The translations under genes and the position numbers were made by a program. Below are positions 54,375 through 63,063 of a stretch of 64,000 nt of DNA, piece by piece; within the stretch, counting starts at the first letter, position 1; each line of letters opens with the position of its first letter. The DNA is from Zipacnadum sp036504235 (GTDB taxonomy: Bacteria > Armatimonadota > Zipacnadia > Zipacnadales > Zipacnadaceae): assembly GCA_036504235.1 (NCBI GenBank), contig DASXVN010000053.1, positions 1-64,000 on the forward strand. The letters run 5' to 3'. The notes under the pieces were generated by a model. It had not been told where the DNA came from. It ran no database searches and worked only from the letters and a program-made list of their open reading frames with translations.

Positions 54375-56933
54375 GTGGACGACAATACCAGGCGACAGAC
54401 TACCTGGATCATAGTGATAGCCCTGGTCTTGTGCGGGATCATCTATGCCAGCGACCAGCGCGGCCAAGTGCCGGGCGCTCTCCACCGTCTCGCCACCGGC
54501 ACGCTGACCCAGCAGGTCGCGGCCGCGCAGATGTTGGTGGACCGCGGCAAGATGGCCGAGTCGCTCAAGGGCCAGCCCCGCTGGGTGCAAACCGCTGCCG
54601 TCAAAGCCCTCCTCGAGATAGGTACCCCGGAGGCTGTCCAGCAGTTGACCGAGTCCGTCCCGGTCCTGGACGAGCCGGTCGGCGCCTGGGCTACCGCTTC
54701 GCTCTCCACCTTCGGACGCACCGCTATCGGCCCCCTGGTAGAGTGCCTCCAGAATAAGGACGGCGCCGTCCGGACCGCCGCCCAAGCGCCGCTGACCAAG
54801 ATCGGCGGGGCTCCCGTGATCGCCGCCCTGCAGGGGTTCATGGGCGCCTATGACGATTATGTGCGCGCCTCGGTAGTCGCCGTCTTGTCCGGGCTGGGCG
54901 AGCCGGCCGCGCCGGTCGCGATCAAGCTACTCCTCCAAAAAGGCCCGGGTGAAGGGCAGACCTCCGCCGCTTTCGCCCGCGCTCAGAATACCGCCATGGA
55001 CCTGCTCGTGGCGATGAAAGAGCCCGCGCTCCCCTTTGTCGTCGCGCAGCTTCTGCCTGACAAACGCGAGCAGGTGCGCAGCAACGCGGCTCTGATGCTC
55101 GGCCGGCTGGCCGGTCCGCTGGGGCCCAAGGGGACGCTGGTCGTCTCGCCCCTGCTGACCCTGGCCGCCGACCAGAGCTGGTCGGTGCGCCGGCGCGCCG
55201 CCTCGGCTCTGGGCGAACTGAAGGTGCTGGGCCAGACGCCCGCCGTCCTCGGGGCACTCACCGCGTTGCTGCAGGACAATGACGAGGTCAAGGCCGCCGC
55301 GGTCAAATCCCTGGGCCTGATCGCCTCGCCGAGTTCCGCCGAGCCGCTGGTCACGACGCTCATTACCAATCGCGAGGGCGTGACGCTCGACCTGGTCACG
55401 GCCCTGCAGTTGGTCGGTCCCCCCGCGCTTTCCGCGCTCGGCCGGGGCCTGCAGGCCGCCGCCCCGGAGGCCCGCGAACTGGCCACCCAGGCGGTCGCCG
55501 CCATTGGCACCCCCGCGGCCCCGCCGCTGCTGGCCGGACGCCTCAGCGACAGCGCGGTCGCGGTGAGGCAGGCCGCCGCGCTGGCCCTCGAGACGCAGGC
55601 CACCCCCAGCGTGGTGGGACCGCTGGTCGCGGCGCTCTCTGACTCGGACGCGCGGGTCTACGGCTCCGTCCTGCGGGCGCTGACGCTCGTGGGCAAGGAC
55701 GCCGTGGCTCCGCTGGTCGCCCGGCTAGGCTCCGGCGATCCCCGCGTTTCTCTGGTGGTCAGCGAGGCTCTGACCACCATCGGCGCCCCGGCGGTTGGTC
55801 CGCTGGCCGAGGCGCTGCGCTCCAGTAACGCTAACTTGCGCCAGTGGGCCGCCTCTACTCTCGGCGATATCGCCGGCCCCGCACTGCCCGCTCTGCGCCC
55901 GATCGCCGCGGACGCGGGCGCGCCCGCCTCGGCTCGCGTGGCCGCAGCGCTGGCGCTGGGCCGCACCCGGCTGCCGGAGGCGATCGCGCCGCTCACCACG
56001 CTGGCAGCCGCGTCCGCTCCGGAAGTGCGCCGGGCCGCTCTGCAAGGGCTGGCCTGGACGCGCCGCCCGGAGGCGACCACGCCGCTGCTCGCCGGTCTGT
56101 CCGACGCGGACTCCACGGTACGCCTCACCGCCGCGGATCTGGCCAAAGACTGGCAGATCGGTGACGCCGACGCGCAACTCACCAAACTTCTCGCCGGCAG
56201 TGGGGAGACCAAGCGTCTGGCGGCTGTCGCCCTGGCCTTCCATTCCTCGCCCGGCGCCACTCCGCTGCTCGGCGCGCTCTTCGGCGTCCCCGCCCTGGCC
56301 GCCGACAAGTCGGAGGTCGCCACCATCCTCAACAGCGTGGTCGTTGATCCCGCCGAGCCTCCGATGGTGCGGCGCCTGGCGCTCATCGGGCTCGCCTATC
56401 GGGGCGACCAGCAGTCCGTGGACGCCATGGCTACCTACCTGGATCCCCGCAACCCGCTGGCCCCGGTCGCCGCGCGCGCTATTGGTATTCTGGGCGGTCG
56501 GATGGCCACCTCCGAAGGAGTCGCCAGCCAGACCGCACAGTTGGCCGCCGGCCGGCTGCTGGAGACTCTGGGGCAGGCTACTGACCCGACCCTGCGCCTG
56601 CAGATCGCCGCCTCAGTGTCGCTGATGCAGGGGGCCCCGGTCGCCGCGCTGCTCGACCGTCTCAACACCGCGCCGGAGGACCAGCGCGCCGATATCGCCG
56701 CGATTCTCGGCGCCCTGGGCAAGCCGGCCAATGACGCCGCCATGAAAGAGCGCGGCCTGAACCACGCCGGCAAGGAGTGGGTCTCCGTCTCCGTATACCT
56801 GATCGGCAACCCGGACTCGCTCAAGTTCATGGCCCGGCTGCCCAAGACGGAGCAGCCCTCCGCGGACAAGGTGGAGGCGGCGCGAGTTCTCTATGACCGG
56901 ATTATGAAGATACGTGCCAGTGCGTTTTCCTGA
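54375..56933 (+). CDS. Large HEAT-repeat protein with N-terminal membrane anchor
   Basis: 852 residues. A single N-terminal transmembrane segment (TTWIIVIALVLCGIIYAS, about 9-27), then an unbroken array of HEAT/PBS-lyase-like repeats to the end. Examples are VRSNAALMLGRLAGPLG, VRRRAASALGELKVLG, VKAAAVKSLGLIASPS, VRQAAALALETQATPS and LRQWAASTLGDIAGPA, about 25 repeats in all. Such arrays are protein-binding superhelices; this one should face the periplasm. GTG 54375 has GAGGAG 9 bases upstream. It begins a five-gene plus-strand set. Confidence 0.85.
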   Translation: MDDNTRRQTTWIIVIALVLCGIIYASDQRGQVPGALHRLATGTLTQQVAAAQMLVDRGKMAESLKGQPRWVQTAAVKALLEIGTPEAVQQLTESVPVLDEPVGAWATASLSTFGRTAIGPLVECLQNKDGAVRTAAQAPLTKIGGAPVIAALQGFMGAYDDYVRASVVAVLSGLGEPAAPVAIKLLLQKGPGEGQTSAAFARAQNTAMDLLVAMKEPALPFVVAQLLPDKREQVRSNAALMLGRLAGPLGPKGTLVVSPLLTLAADQSWSVRRRAASALGELKVLGQTPAVLGALTALLQDNDEVKAAAVKSLGLIASPSSAEPLVTTLITNREGVTLDLVTALQLVGPPALSALGRGLQAAAPEARELATQAVAAIGTPAAPPLLAGRLSDSAVAVRQAAALALETQATPSVVGPLVAALSDSDARVYGSVLRALTLVGKDAVAPLVARLGSGDPRVSLVVSEALTTIGAPAVGPLAEALRSSNANLRQWAASTLGDIAGPALPALRPIAADAGAPASARVAAALALGRTRLPEAIAPLTTLAAASAPEVRRAALQGLAWTRRPEATTPLLAGLSDADSTVRLTAADLAKDWQIGDADAQLTKLLAGSGETKRLAAVALAFHSSPGATPLLGALFGVPALAADKSEVATILNSVVVDPAEPPMVRRLALIGLAYRGDQQSVDAMATYLDPRNPLAPVAARAIGILGGRMATSEGVASQTAQLAAGRLLETLGQATDPTLRLQIAASVSLMQGAPVAALLDRLNTAPEDQRADIAAILGALGKPANDAAMKERGLNHAGKEWVSVSVYLIGNPDSLKFMARLPKTEQPSADKVEAARVLYDRIMKIRASAFS

Positions 56934-56953
56934 CCCAGCGAGAGGTTACCAGC

Positions 56954-57841
56954 GTGAGCAAGAAAACTCTGACCAACCTGATCATACTCGCCCTCGTCGT
57001 CGCCGTGGCGTGGGGGGTGAGCTACTACCAGCGAGGCGTCCGCGCGGCGGCTGTGATGAAGGATCTCGCCCAGGCGGACGACTATCAGGCCTATAAGGCC
57101 CTGCGCAAGGTCGGGGGGCTCGGCCCGGCCGCCACGGCCCAAGCCGTCACTCTGCTGACCGCGCCGGAGGACTACGTTCGCGCCCGCGCCTGCGTCCTGG
57201 TCGGGGAGAGCGGCCAGCCGCGCTACGCCGCCCAGGTCGCCCCGCTGCTGGCTGATAAGAGCCCGGAGGTGCAGATGGCTGCCGCGACCGCCCTGGGGCA
57301 TCTGGCCGCGCCGGACACGGCGGCGTCTTTGGTGGGCGTCGTCCAAGACACCCAGCGCACTACCGAAGTGCGTACCGCCGCCGCGCGTAGTCTAGCGCTG
57401 CTCGCCTCGCCGCAGGCCGTCCTGCCCCTCTCCGCCGTGCTGCAGTCACCGGCGGAGGAGAAGAATTCCGCGTTGCGCCAGGCCCTGGTCGTGGCCCTCG
57501 GCGCCACGCCGACCCCGGAGGCTGTCCAGATCGTGGCCGCCGAGGTGAGCCCCGCGGTCGAGAAAGACGCCACCGTGCGGGCGCTGGCCGCCGCCGCCCT
57601 GGGCCGGAGCGCGACCGAGATTTCTGATGTCCCGGCGATCACCGCGGCGGGCAAGGCTCTGATCGCGGCCGTGCAGGGCCCCGAGGAGAAGGATGCGGAA
57701 GTTCGTATCGCCGCAGCCCATAGTCTGGGTCAGCTTTCGCTGCCCGCCGAACTGAGCGAAAAAGGGCATGCCGCTCTCGACCAAGCCCGCACCGATGATA
57801 ACTACTGGGTGCGGCAAGCCGCCGCCGGGTCGCTCAAGTAG
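56954..57841 (+). CDS. HEAT-repeat protein with N-terminal membrane anchor
   Basis: 295 residues. A transmembrane segment at about 7-24 (NLIILALVVAVAWGVSYY), then eight or so HEAT repeats (VRARACVLVGESGQPR, VQMAAATALGHLAAPD, VRTAAARSLALLASPQ, VRIAAAHSLGQLSLPA). A smaller paralogue of the preceding protein, with the same orientation and only 20 bases away. GTG 56954 has GAGAGG upstream. Confidence 0.85.
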   Translation: MSKKTLTNLIILALVVAVAWGVSYYQRGVRAAAVMKDLAQADDYQAYKALRKVGGLGPAATAQAVTLLTAPEDYVRARACVLVGESGQPRYAAQVAPLLADKSPEVQMAAATALGHLAAPDTAASLVGVVQDTQRTTEVRTAAARSLALLASPQAVLPLSAVLQSPAEEKNSALRQALVVALGATPTPEAVQIVAAEVSPAVEKDATVRALAAAALGRSATEISDVPAITAAGKALIAAVQGPEEKDAEVRIAAAHSLGQLSLPAELSEKGHAALDQARTDDNYWVRQAAAGSLK

Positions 57842-57888
57842 CTTCCTACCCCCAGCGCCCGGCGTCCGGGCGAGAGGAGAATGGTACG

Positions 57889-58467
57889 TTGCGCGCACGC
57901 TATGCTATTTTGGGGCTGGTGACCGCCGCCGCCGTGTTGCTGGCGCTGGCCGGCTGCGGGACGGATTCCCTCGAGTCGCTGGGCCAGAAGATCAAGTCTC
58001 CGGACCCGAAGACGCGCTTGCAGGCTGTCACCGAACTGGCCAATATGAATGACAGCCGGGCTACCAAGCTGCTAGTAGACGCGCTCGAGTCCGACGCCGA
58101 TATTTACGATATGGCCGCGGTCGCCCTGGTCAAACAGGGACGCCCCCTAAGCACGCTGTCCAAAGAGAACCCGGTGGTCAAGTCGCTGACCGATGTGCTC
58201 AAGTCCGATCTGGTCGGGCCGCAGTTCCGCGCCCGCGCCGCCTGGGCCCTGGGCGAAATCGGCGACCGGCGCGCCATCCCGGACCTGCTGGCAGCCGCCG
58301 GCGGACCCGAGTCCATCGGCCCGGAAGCCACGCGGGCGTTGGAGAAGCTTGGCTACAAGGCCACGGGCGCGCCCTACGACCTCGCCGACGCGACGCTGGC
58401 CGGACCCATGAACGTCCTGCCCCAGCCGCCGTCGCTACGGCAACCGCCGGCGCCGCCCAAGAAGTAG
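57889..58467 (+). CDS. HEAT-repeat lipoprotein
   Basis: 192 residues. Signal peptide with lipobox ALAGC, then three to four HEAT repeats (RLQAVTELANMNDSRATKLL, FRARAAWALGEIGDRRAIPD) and a Pro-rich tail. TTG 57889 is in frame with the signal peptide and has GAGGAG about 10 bases upstream. Third HEAT member of the cluster; the lipid anchor would place it on a membrane surface facing the same compartment as the other two. Confidence 0.82.
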   Translation: MRARYAILGLVTAAAVLLALAGCGTDSLESLGQKIKSPDPKTRLQAVTELANMNDSRATKLLVDALESDADIYDMAAVALVKQGRPLSTLSKENPVVKSLTDVLKSDLVGPQFRARAAWALGEIGDRRAIPDLLAAAGGPESIGPEATRALEKLGYKATGAPYDLADATLAGPMNVLPQPPSLRQPPAPPKK

Positions 58468-58476
58468 CTGCGGCCC

Positions 58477-60186
58477 ATGCCTGCCCCCGTCTACGGGCGC
58501 AGCGTTTCCCGGTGGGGCGTGCTGGGAATCTGCTCGGTAAGTAAGGCGATCAGCTACGTGACCCCTCACCGCCGCCGCAGGCTTACCATGTTGCTGGGGG
58601 GAGCTGGCGCGCTGGCCGCTCTGGGCTGCTTGAGTCTCGCCGGGGCGGTCTGCCTGGTGCCTCTCGCGCCGCCTGGTTCGCCCCCGCCGCCCGGAGCTCT
58701 TACCCTGGCTCCCGCGCCTCGCGGCCACCACCCTGCCTTGCCCTGGCCCGTCGCTCCGCCTGCCGCGGTGACCCTCGAGCGCGAGGTCTTCGTCGCCGGT
58801 CCGGCGCTGGCGGCCCCGCCGACGCTGCCCAGCCTGGAATTCCCGCTGGACCTCGGCCGTCAGGGCCGCGCTGATCCTGAGTACGCCCCCCGTTACCTGC
58901 CCGAGGTCTACCCGGCCCGCAGCTTTCAGGAGATGGCCGGGGAGGACTACCTCAACTCTCTGTCCCTCATCCAAGGTCGCGCCGACGGCGTGAATCCCTT
59001 CCGGGTGGCCCAGCAGGAGGTCCAGCAACTCCAGGCCAGCGGCGACCTGCGCCTGCGTAAGCTGATCAAGGTAGCGGCCCTCGCTGCCCTGTACCAGCGG
59101 CAGGGCTTTTCCCCGGACGCCGCCGTCTCCACTCTCCTGGGGCGGTCGGAGTACGGGACGAACGAGCTGATGATTGACCTCGCGGTTCCGCAACTTCTGC
59201 GCTTTCTGCCCCGGCAGCTCACGGGTGTGACCGGAGGCGAAGGCCTGGTGCCTACCGATCTGGCGGTCCGCACGCCCACCTCCTTTGACTCGGTCGCCGC
59301 ACTGGATCCGCTCTTACGCCGTGCCGCCCAGCGTGGGCTGCGGGCCGTGGTGATTGCCGATCGCGGGCGTATTGACGGGGCCGAGCAGGCGGCCGCGCGG
59401 GCCGCGGAGCTGCGCGCGAGCGGGGCCCTGCCGCCTGATTTCACGGTCATTACGGGCGAGAATATCGAGTCCACGGCTGGCGCGGTGCTGGGGGTGTTCC
59501 TCACCGAGCGCGTTCCCGAGCAACTGACCATGGCCGAGACCGTCCGCGTCATCCACGCGCAGGGTGGGCTGGCCTACCTGGCCCATCCCGGTCTGCCTGG
59601 CGGCCCGCGCATGCTTCGCGACCTGCCCTTCGACGGCTACCTGCTGCGTTCCGGCTTCTTTGAGATGTTCCGCACCATGGAGATTCTCTACGACTCGCGC
59701 CTGAGCAACAAGCTGGCCCTGTACGCCAGCGGTTCACCGTATGTGGAGGGCGTCGGCCTGCCGTGCTCGGTGATTGAGGCGGCCGACACCCGGCCGGAGA
59801 CGCTCCGCGCGGCGCTACGCGACCGGCAGGCCTATGCCGCCAGCGGGCTGTACTTGCCCTACATGGCCGCTATTACCCTGAAGCCGATCGGCGGATTGCT
59901 GCGCCTCCTGAACCTGTTCTTCGTTGCGCACGACTCCGCTGAGCTGACCTTGTCCCGGATGCTGCGCGCTGATAATGTGCAGATATTCACCAGCTGGGAT
60001 GAGGAAGCGAAGAAATGGATGGGACTGTGGGGCCTGCCGCAGGGAGTAGGCGATCTGTTGCGCGGCACCTCGCCGTTCACCGAAGAGCCCGAAGTGCAGG
60101 CGATCTCGCTCGAGTACGGCGCCTATCGCGTGCAGTACCAACTCCCCGCCAGAGTCATTTCGCTGCAGAGCACGTTGACCTGGTGA
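58477..60186 (+). CDS. Membrane-anchored protein with degenerate PHP-like domain
   Basis: 569 residues. After a signal-anchor near residues 38-62, a Pro-rich linker, and a helical region at 150-245, residues 255-430 resemble a PHP phosphoesterase. TDLAVRTPTSFDSVAALDPL aligns with the usual DLHxHTxxSDG strand, AAQRGLRAVVIADRGRIDGA with GLxxIxITDH, VITGENIES with GxEI, and LAYLAHPGL with the LAHP strand. Metal ligands are mostly missing (His to Ala/Arg in DLAVR, TDH to ADR, and GSPY where GSDAH is expected), so catalysis is unlikely. The start is uncertain; ATG 58588 is an alternative that puts the hydrophobic segment at the N-terminus. Confidence 0.65.
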   Translation: MPAPVYGRSVSRWGVLGICSVSKAISYVTPHRRRRLTMLLGGAGALAALGCLSLAGAVCLVPLAPPGSPPPPGALTLAPAPRGHHPALPWPVAPPAAVTLEREVFVAGPALAAPPTLPSLEFPLDLGRQGRADPEYAPRYLPEVYPARSFQEMAGEDYLNSLSLIQGRADGVNPFRVAQQEVQQLQASGDLRLRKLIKVAALAALYQRQGFSPDAAVSTLLGRSEYGTNELMIDLAVPQLLRFLPRQLTGVTGGEGLVPTDLAVRTPTSFDSVAALDPLLRRAAQRGLRAVVIADRGRIDGAEQAAARAAELRASGALPPDFTVITGENIESTAGAVLGVFLTERVPEQLTMAETVRVIHAQGGLAYLAHPGLPGGPRMLRDLPFDGYLLRSGFFEMFRTMEILYDSRLSNKLALYASGSPYVEGVGLPCSVIEAADTRPETLRAALRDRQAYAASGLYLPYMAAITLKPIGGLLRLLNLFFVAHDSAELTLSRMLRADNVQIFTSWDEEAKKWMGLWGLPQGVGDLLRGTSPFTEEPEVQAISLEYGAYRVQYQLPARVISLQSTLTW

Positions 60187-60318
60187 AGCGGCCCGCGGGG
60201 CGACGGAGGCAACCCGGGGCGCGGGTCAGGTGTTAGTTACGTGGGGACCAATTAGACGAGCCGCTAGCGCTCGTCACGCGGCAGGTTCAGGTTCGCAACC
60301 GGCTCAGGAGGACAGACT

Positions 60319-61374
60319 GTGAAGTACAGACCTTGGGTGGCATTGGTGATGGGGATTCTGGTGGTGGGGCTGGGCGTCTCGCTAGCGCGGGCCGCCGATC
60401 AACCGACTTTGCCGGGCGCGGGGGGCGGCCTCGTGGGCGCGGCTGACCTGAAGTGGGGTACGAACCCCGACCAGGCGCTGGCTCAGGCCCGCGAGGAAGG
60501 CAAGCCGATCTATGTCTATATCTGGGCCAAGTACGACTCTGAATGCATCGCGATGGCGGATGAGACCCTGACTTACGACCAGGTCACCAACCAATTGGCC
60601 GGTTTCGTACTGCTCGCCCTGGACGCTCACAATCGCGCCAGCTTCCCCTTCTTCGACCACTACAAGATTCCGTACATCAAGCTGGAGGGGCTCGGCGGCG
60701 ATGGCGAAGCCGGGACTCCCACCACCGAGGGGAACCCGGTGGCCGTACCCACGACCGGCGCCTCGCGCTGGCCGACCAGTCTGTTTCTCGACGCCTCCGG
60801 CCAGGAAGCCTACCGCCTGTTCGGGTACATGCCCGGCAAGGCCTTCGCCCCGATCTTGGCGCAGGTCCGCGAGGTGCTCAAGGCCCGGGAACTGCTCCAG
60901 CGCGAGCCGGACTCCGTCCTGGCGGAGGCCCAACTGGGGCACCTGTACACCAGCCTTTCCGTCTTCCCGGAGGCGCGTACGCATCTGGAGCGCGCCCTGC
61001 AACTGGACCCCCAGAACCACGCGGGCGTCCGCCCGGACGTGACCTTGGACCTGACCATCATCAGCCTGCCCAGCAAACCCCAGGTAGCTCGCCAGGAGCT
61101 ACGGACCTGGCAGAAGGATAACGCCCGCCACCCCCGGGTGCTGGAGGCCTGCTACTACGAGGCGGTCGCCGACACAGCGCTTTACGATCCCGGCGCCGCG
61201 GGCGCCCCGGGCGGCGACACGACCGAACTGCAGGCGGCGGCCGAGCTCCTGACCCGCTTCAAGGACGCCAAGCCCGGCACTCCCGAGTACAACAGCCAGT
61301 GGTACGTGCCCGCCCTGACCCTGTTGGCCAAGATCAACTTGTACCTCCAGCCGCCTACACCTGCGCGACACTAG
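60319..61374 (+). CDS. Exported thioredoxin-fold protein lacking CxxC, with TPR-like C-terminus
   Basis: 351 residues. Signal peptide (MKYRPWVALVMGILVVGLGV, cut near ARAA), a thioredoxin-like domain at 45-190 (KPIYVYIWAKYDSECIAMAD; RWPTSLFLDASGQEAYRLFG), then TPR-like helices (LAEAQLGHLYTSLSVFPEAR, HLERALQLDPQNHAG). At the active site WCxxC is replaced by DSEC (residues 73-76), so only the second Cys remains and disulfide exchange is unlikely. GTG 60319 has AGGAGG upstream. It closes the HEAT cluster; the intergenic 60187-60318 holds only a short hairpin. Confidence 0.75.
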   Translation: MKYRPWVALVMGILVVGLGVSLARAADQPTLPGAGGGLVGAADLKWGTNPDQALAQAREEGKPIYVYIWAKYDSECIAMADETLTYDQVTNQLAGFVLLALDAHNRASFPFFDHYKIPYIKLEGLGGDGEAGTPTTEGNPVAVPTTGASRWPTSLFLDASGQEAYRLFGYMPGKAFAPILAQVREVLKARELLQREPDSVLAEAQLGHLYTSLSVFPEARTHLERALQLDPQNHAGVRPDVTLDLTIISLPSKPQVARQELRTWQKDNARHPRVLEACYYEAVADTALYDPGAAGAPGGDTTELQAAAELLTRFKDAKPGTPEYNSQWYVPALTLLAKINLYLQPPTPARH

Positions 61375-61420
61375 GATTGAGGGGCGGCGCCGGGTTGCAG
61401 CCCTGCAGCCGTTGCCGTCT

Positions 61421-61493
61421 GTAGGGCGGGGGCTACGTCCCCCGCCGACTAACGTTCGCTCACCGACGGCGGGGGACGTCGCCCCCGCCCTAC
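61421..61493. repeat. Long GTAG-headed palindrome, complete copy
   Basis: Both ends read GTAGGGCGGGGGC outward. Arms of about 26 bases (61421-61447 and 61465-61493) match except for one or two positions; the loop is about 18 bases. Its right arm and end match the truncated element at 1-59. Confidence 0.8.
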
Positions 61494-61510
61494 ATCAGAG
61501 CCTTCCCCGG

Positions 61511-61539
61511 TTGCCAACCTCCCCTCGCTCGCGTACAAT
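61511..61539 (+). promoter_or_regulatory. Probable promoter of the PfkB kinase gene
   Basis: TTGCCA (61511-61516) and TACAAT (61534-61539) at 17-base spacing, 35 bases upstream of ATG 61574. Confidence 0.7.
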
Positions 61540-61573
61540 ACACTTAGCATACACTCTCCCCAGGGGTACCGCC

Positions 61574-62620
61574 ATGTTTGACATCACCGTCGTGGGCACG
61601 GCCACGGAGGACATGTTCGTCAACGTCCCCAGCGCCGGTTTGATCACCGTCTCCGACCCGGACCAGGACCAGACGTACCTGGCGCTGGACTACGGCGCGA
61701 AGCTCCCCGTGAGCAGTATTTTCGTCTCGGTGGGGGGCGCCTCCACTAACACCGCCGCCGGCCTGGCGCGCCTGGGGATGCGCACCGCCGCCTTCGCCAA
61801 GCTCGGGCAGGATGATGCTGGCGACCGCGTGGTTGCCCGGCTGCAGGGGCTGGGAATCGACACCTCCCACTTCGTGCGCACCACGGAGTTCGGGACCGGG
61901 TATTCGGTGATCCTGACCGGCTACACCGGCGACCGTACTATTCTCACCTATCGCGGGGCCAGCGCCGAGATGACCGAGGCCGACGTGCCCTGGGAGTTCC
62001 TCGCGCAGTCCCCGTGGATGTTCCTGGGCTCGATGTCCGGGCCGAGCGCGCCGCTGTTCGTCAAGCTGGCGGACTTCGCCGGCGCGCACGGGGTGAAGCT
62101 GGCGATCAACCCCGGCGCCATGCAGGTAAAGCTGGGTTGCGAGGGGCTAAAGCCCGCCCTGGAGCATTGCGCGGCGCTCTTTCTGAACAAGGAAGAGGCC
62201 TGCGGACTCACCGGGGTCTGCCCGCGGCGGGACGATCGCGACGAGCAGGAGATTGTGGAGCGGCTGCATGAGACCGGCTGCCGGCACGTGTTCATCACCG
62301 ACGGTGCCCGGGGGGTGTACGGCTCCGCCGGCGCGGAGTTGTGCCATCTGCCGGCCTACAAGGCCAAGGTCGTCTCCACCGTCGGCGCGGGCGACGCTTT
62401 CGCGGCCGGCGCGCTGACCGCGCTAGCGCGGGGAGCGGACGTGCCGCGCGCCTTGCGAGTGGGCTCGCTCAACGCGGCCGCCGTGGTACAGGGCTTTGGC
62501 GCCAATGAGACGCTGCTGGACTGGGAGACGGCCAACCGCTGGGCCGACGAATGTGAGCCGGGGCACCCGTGCCCGCCGCTGGCCGGCGCTGCCGAAAAGG
62601 CCCCGCCGCGCTCAGACTAG
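61574..62620 (+). CDS. PfkB-family carbohydrate kinase
   Basis: 348 residues. Phosphorylates a sugar or nucleoside at the expense of ATP. Ribokinase-like: FDITVVGTATEDMFVNVPSA, SVGGASTNTAAGLARLG (substrate side), GTGYSVILTG, and the C-terminal anion hole and catalytic Asp in TVGAGDAFAAGALTAL. The family start is ATG 61574; an open frame from 61412 reads through the palindrome and promoter. No transporter or operon partner points to a specific sugar. Confidence 0.9.
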   Translation: MFDITVVGTATEDMFVNVPSAGLITVSDPDQDQTYLALDYGAKLPVSSIFVSVGGASTNTAAGLARLGMRTAAFAKLGQDDAGDRVVARLQGLGIDTSHFVRTTEFGTGYSVILTGYTGDRTILTYRGASAEMTEADVPWEFLAQSPWMFLGSMSGPSAPLFVKLADFAGAHGVKLAINPGAMQVKLGCEGLKPALEHCAALFLNKEEACGLTGVCPRRDDRDEQEIVERLHETGCRHVFITDGARGVYGSAGAELCHLPAYKAKVVSTVGAGDAFAAGALTALARGADVPRALRVGSLNAAAVVQGFGANETLLDWETANRWADECEPGHPCPPLAGAAEKAPPRSD

Positions 62621-62667
62621 ACGGACGTGCTGTTGCGTAACGCACCTGTCAGAGAAAAGGATTTGCT

Positions 62668-63063
62668 ATGCTCAAATGGTCTGTGATTCTGCCCGGTCTG
62701 GGCATTGGGGTAATCGTGGGAATGGCTTCCGGCCTGCTGGGGATTGGGGGCGGCATCCTGATGGTGCCGGCGCTGGTCTACCTGTGGAAGCACAACATGC
62801 AGATGGCGGTGGGCACCTCGCTGGCCGTGATGATTCCCTCCACCATCGCCGGAACGCTGCGCCACAGCTCCTTCGGAAACGTGGACTGGCCGGTAGCGAT
62901 AATGCTGGGGGTCGGCGCTATGGCCGGCGCCTATTTCCTGGGCGCGCCGCTGGCTGAGCACATTCCCAGCGACATGCTGAAGAAGATTTTCGGCGTGGTC
63001 ATGGCCCTCTTCGGCCTGCAAATGGTCGGGGCTTTCGACTGGATCGGCGGCCTGTGGAAGTGA
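62668..63063 (+). CDS. Half-size TSUP (TauE/SafE-like) permease
   Basis: 131 residues, four hydrophobic segments. MASGLLGIGGGILMVPALVY is the TSUP motif with the GIGGG turn; VGTSLAVMIPSTIAG and MLGVGAMAGAYFLG follow. Full-length TSUP proteins have two such halves (about 250 residues), so this would need to dimerise or is a half-transporter. These carry sulfite, sulfoacetate or similar anions. It overlaps the next gene at its stop. Confidence 0.8.
   Translation: MLKWSVILPGLGIGVIVGMASGLLGIGGGILMVPALVYLWKHNMQMAVGTSLAVMIPSTIAGTLRHSSFGNVDWPVAIMLGVGAMAGAYFLGAPLAEHIPSDMLKKIFGVVMALFGLQMVGAFDWIGGLWK

Noticed and set aside
61412..61573. N-terminal extension of the PfkB kinase
   Set aside because: It reads through the 61421-61493 palindrome and a promoter; the family N-terminus begins at 61574.
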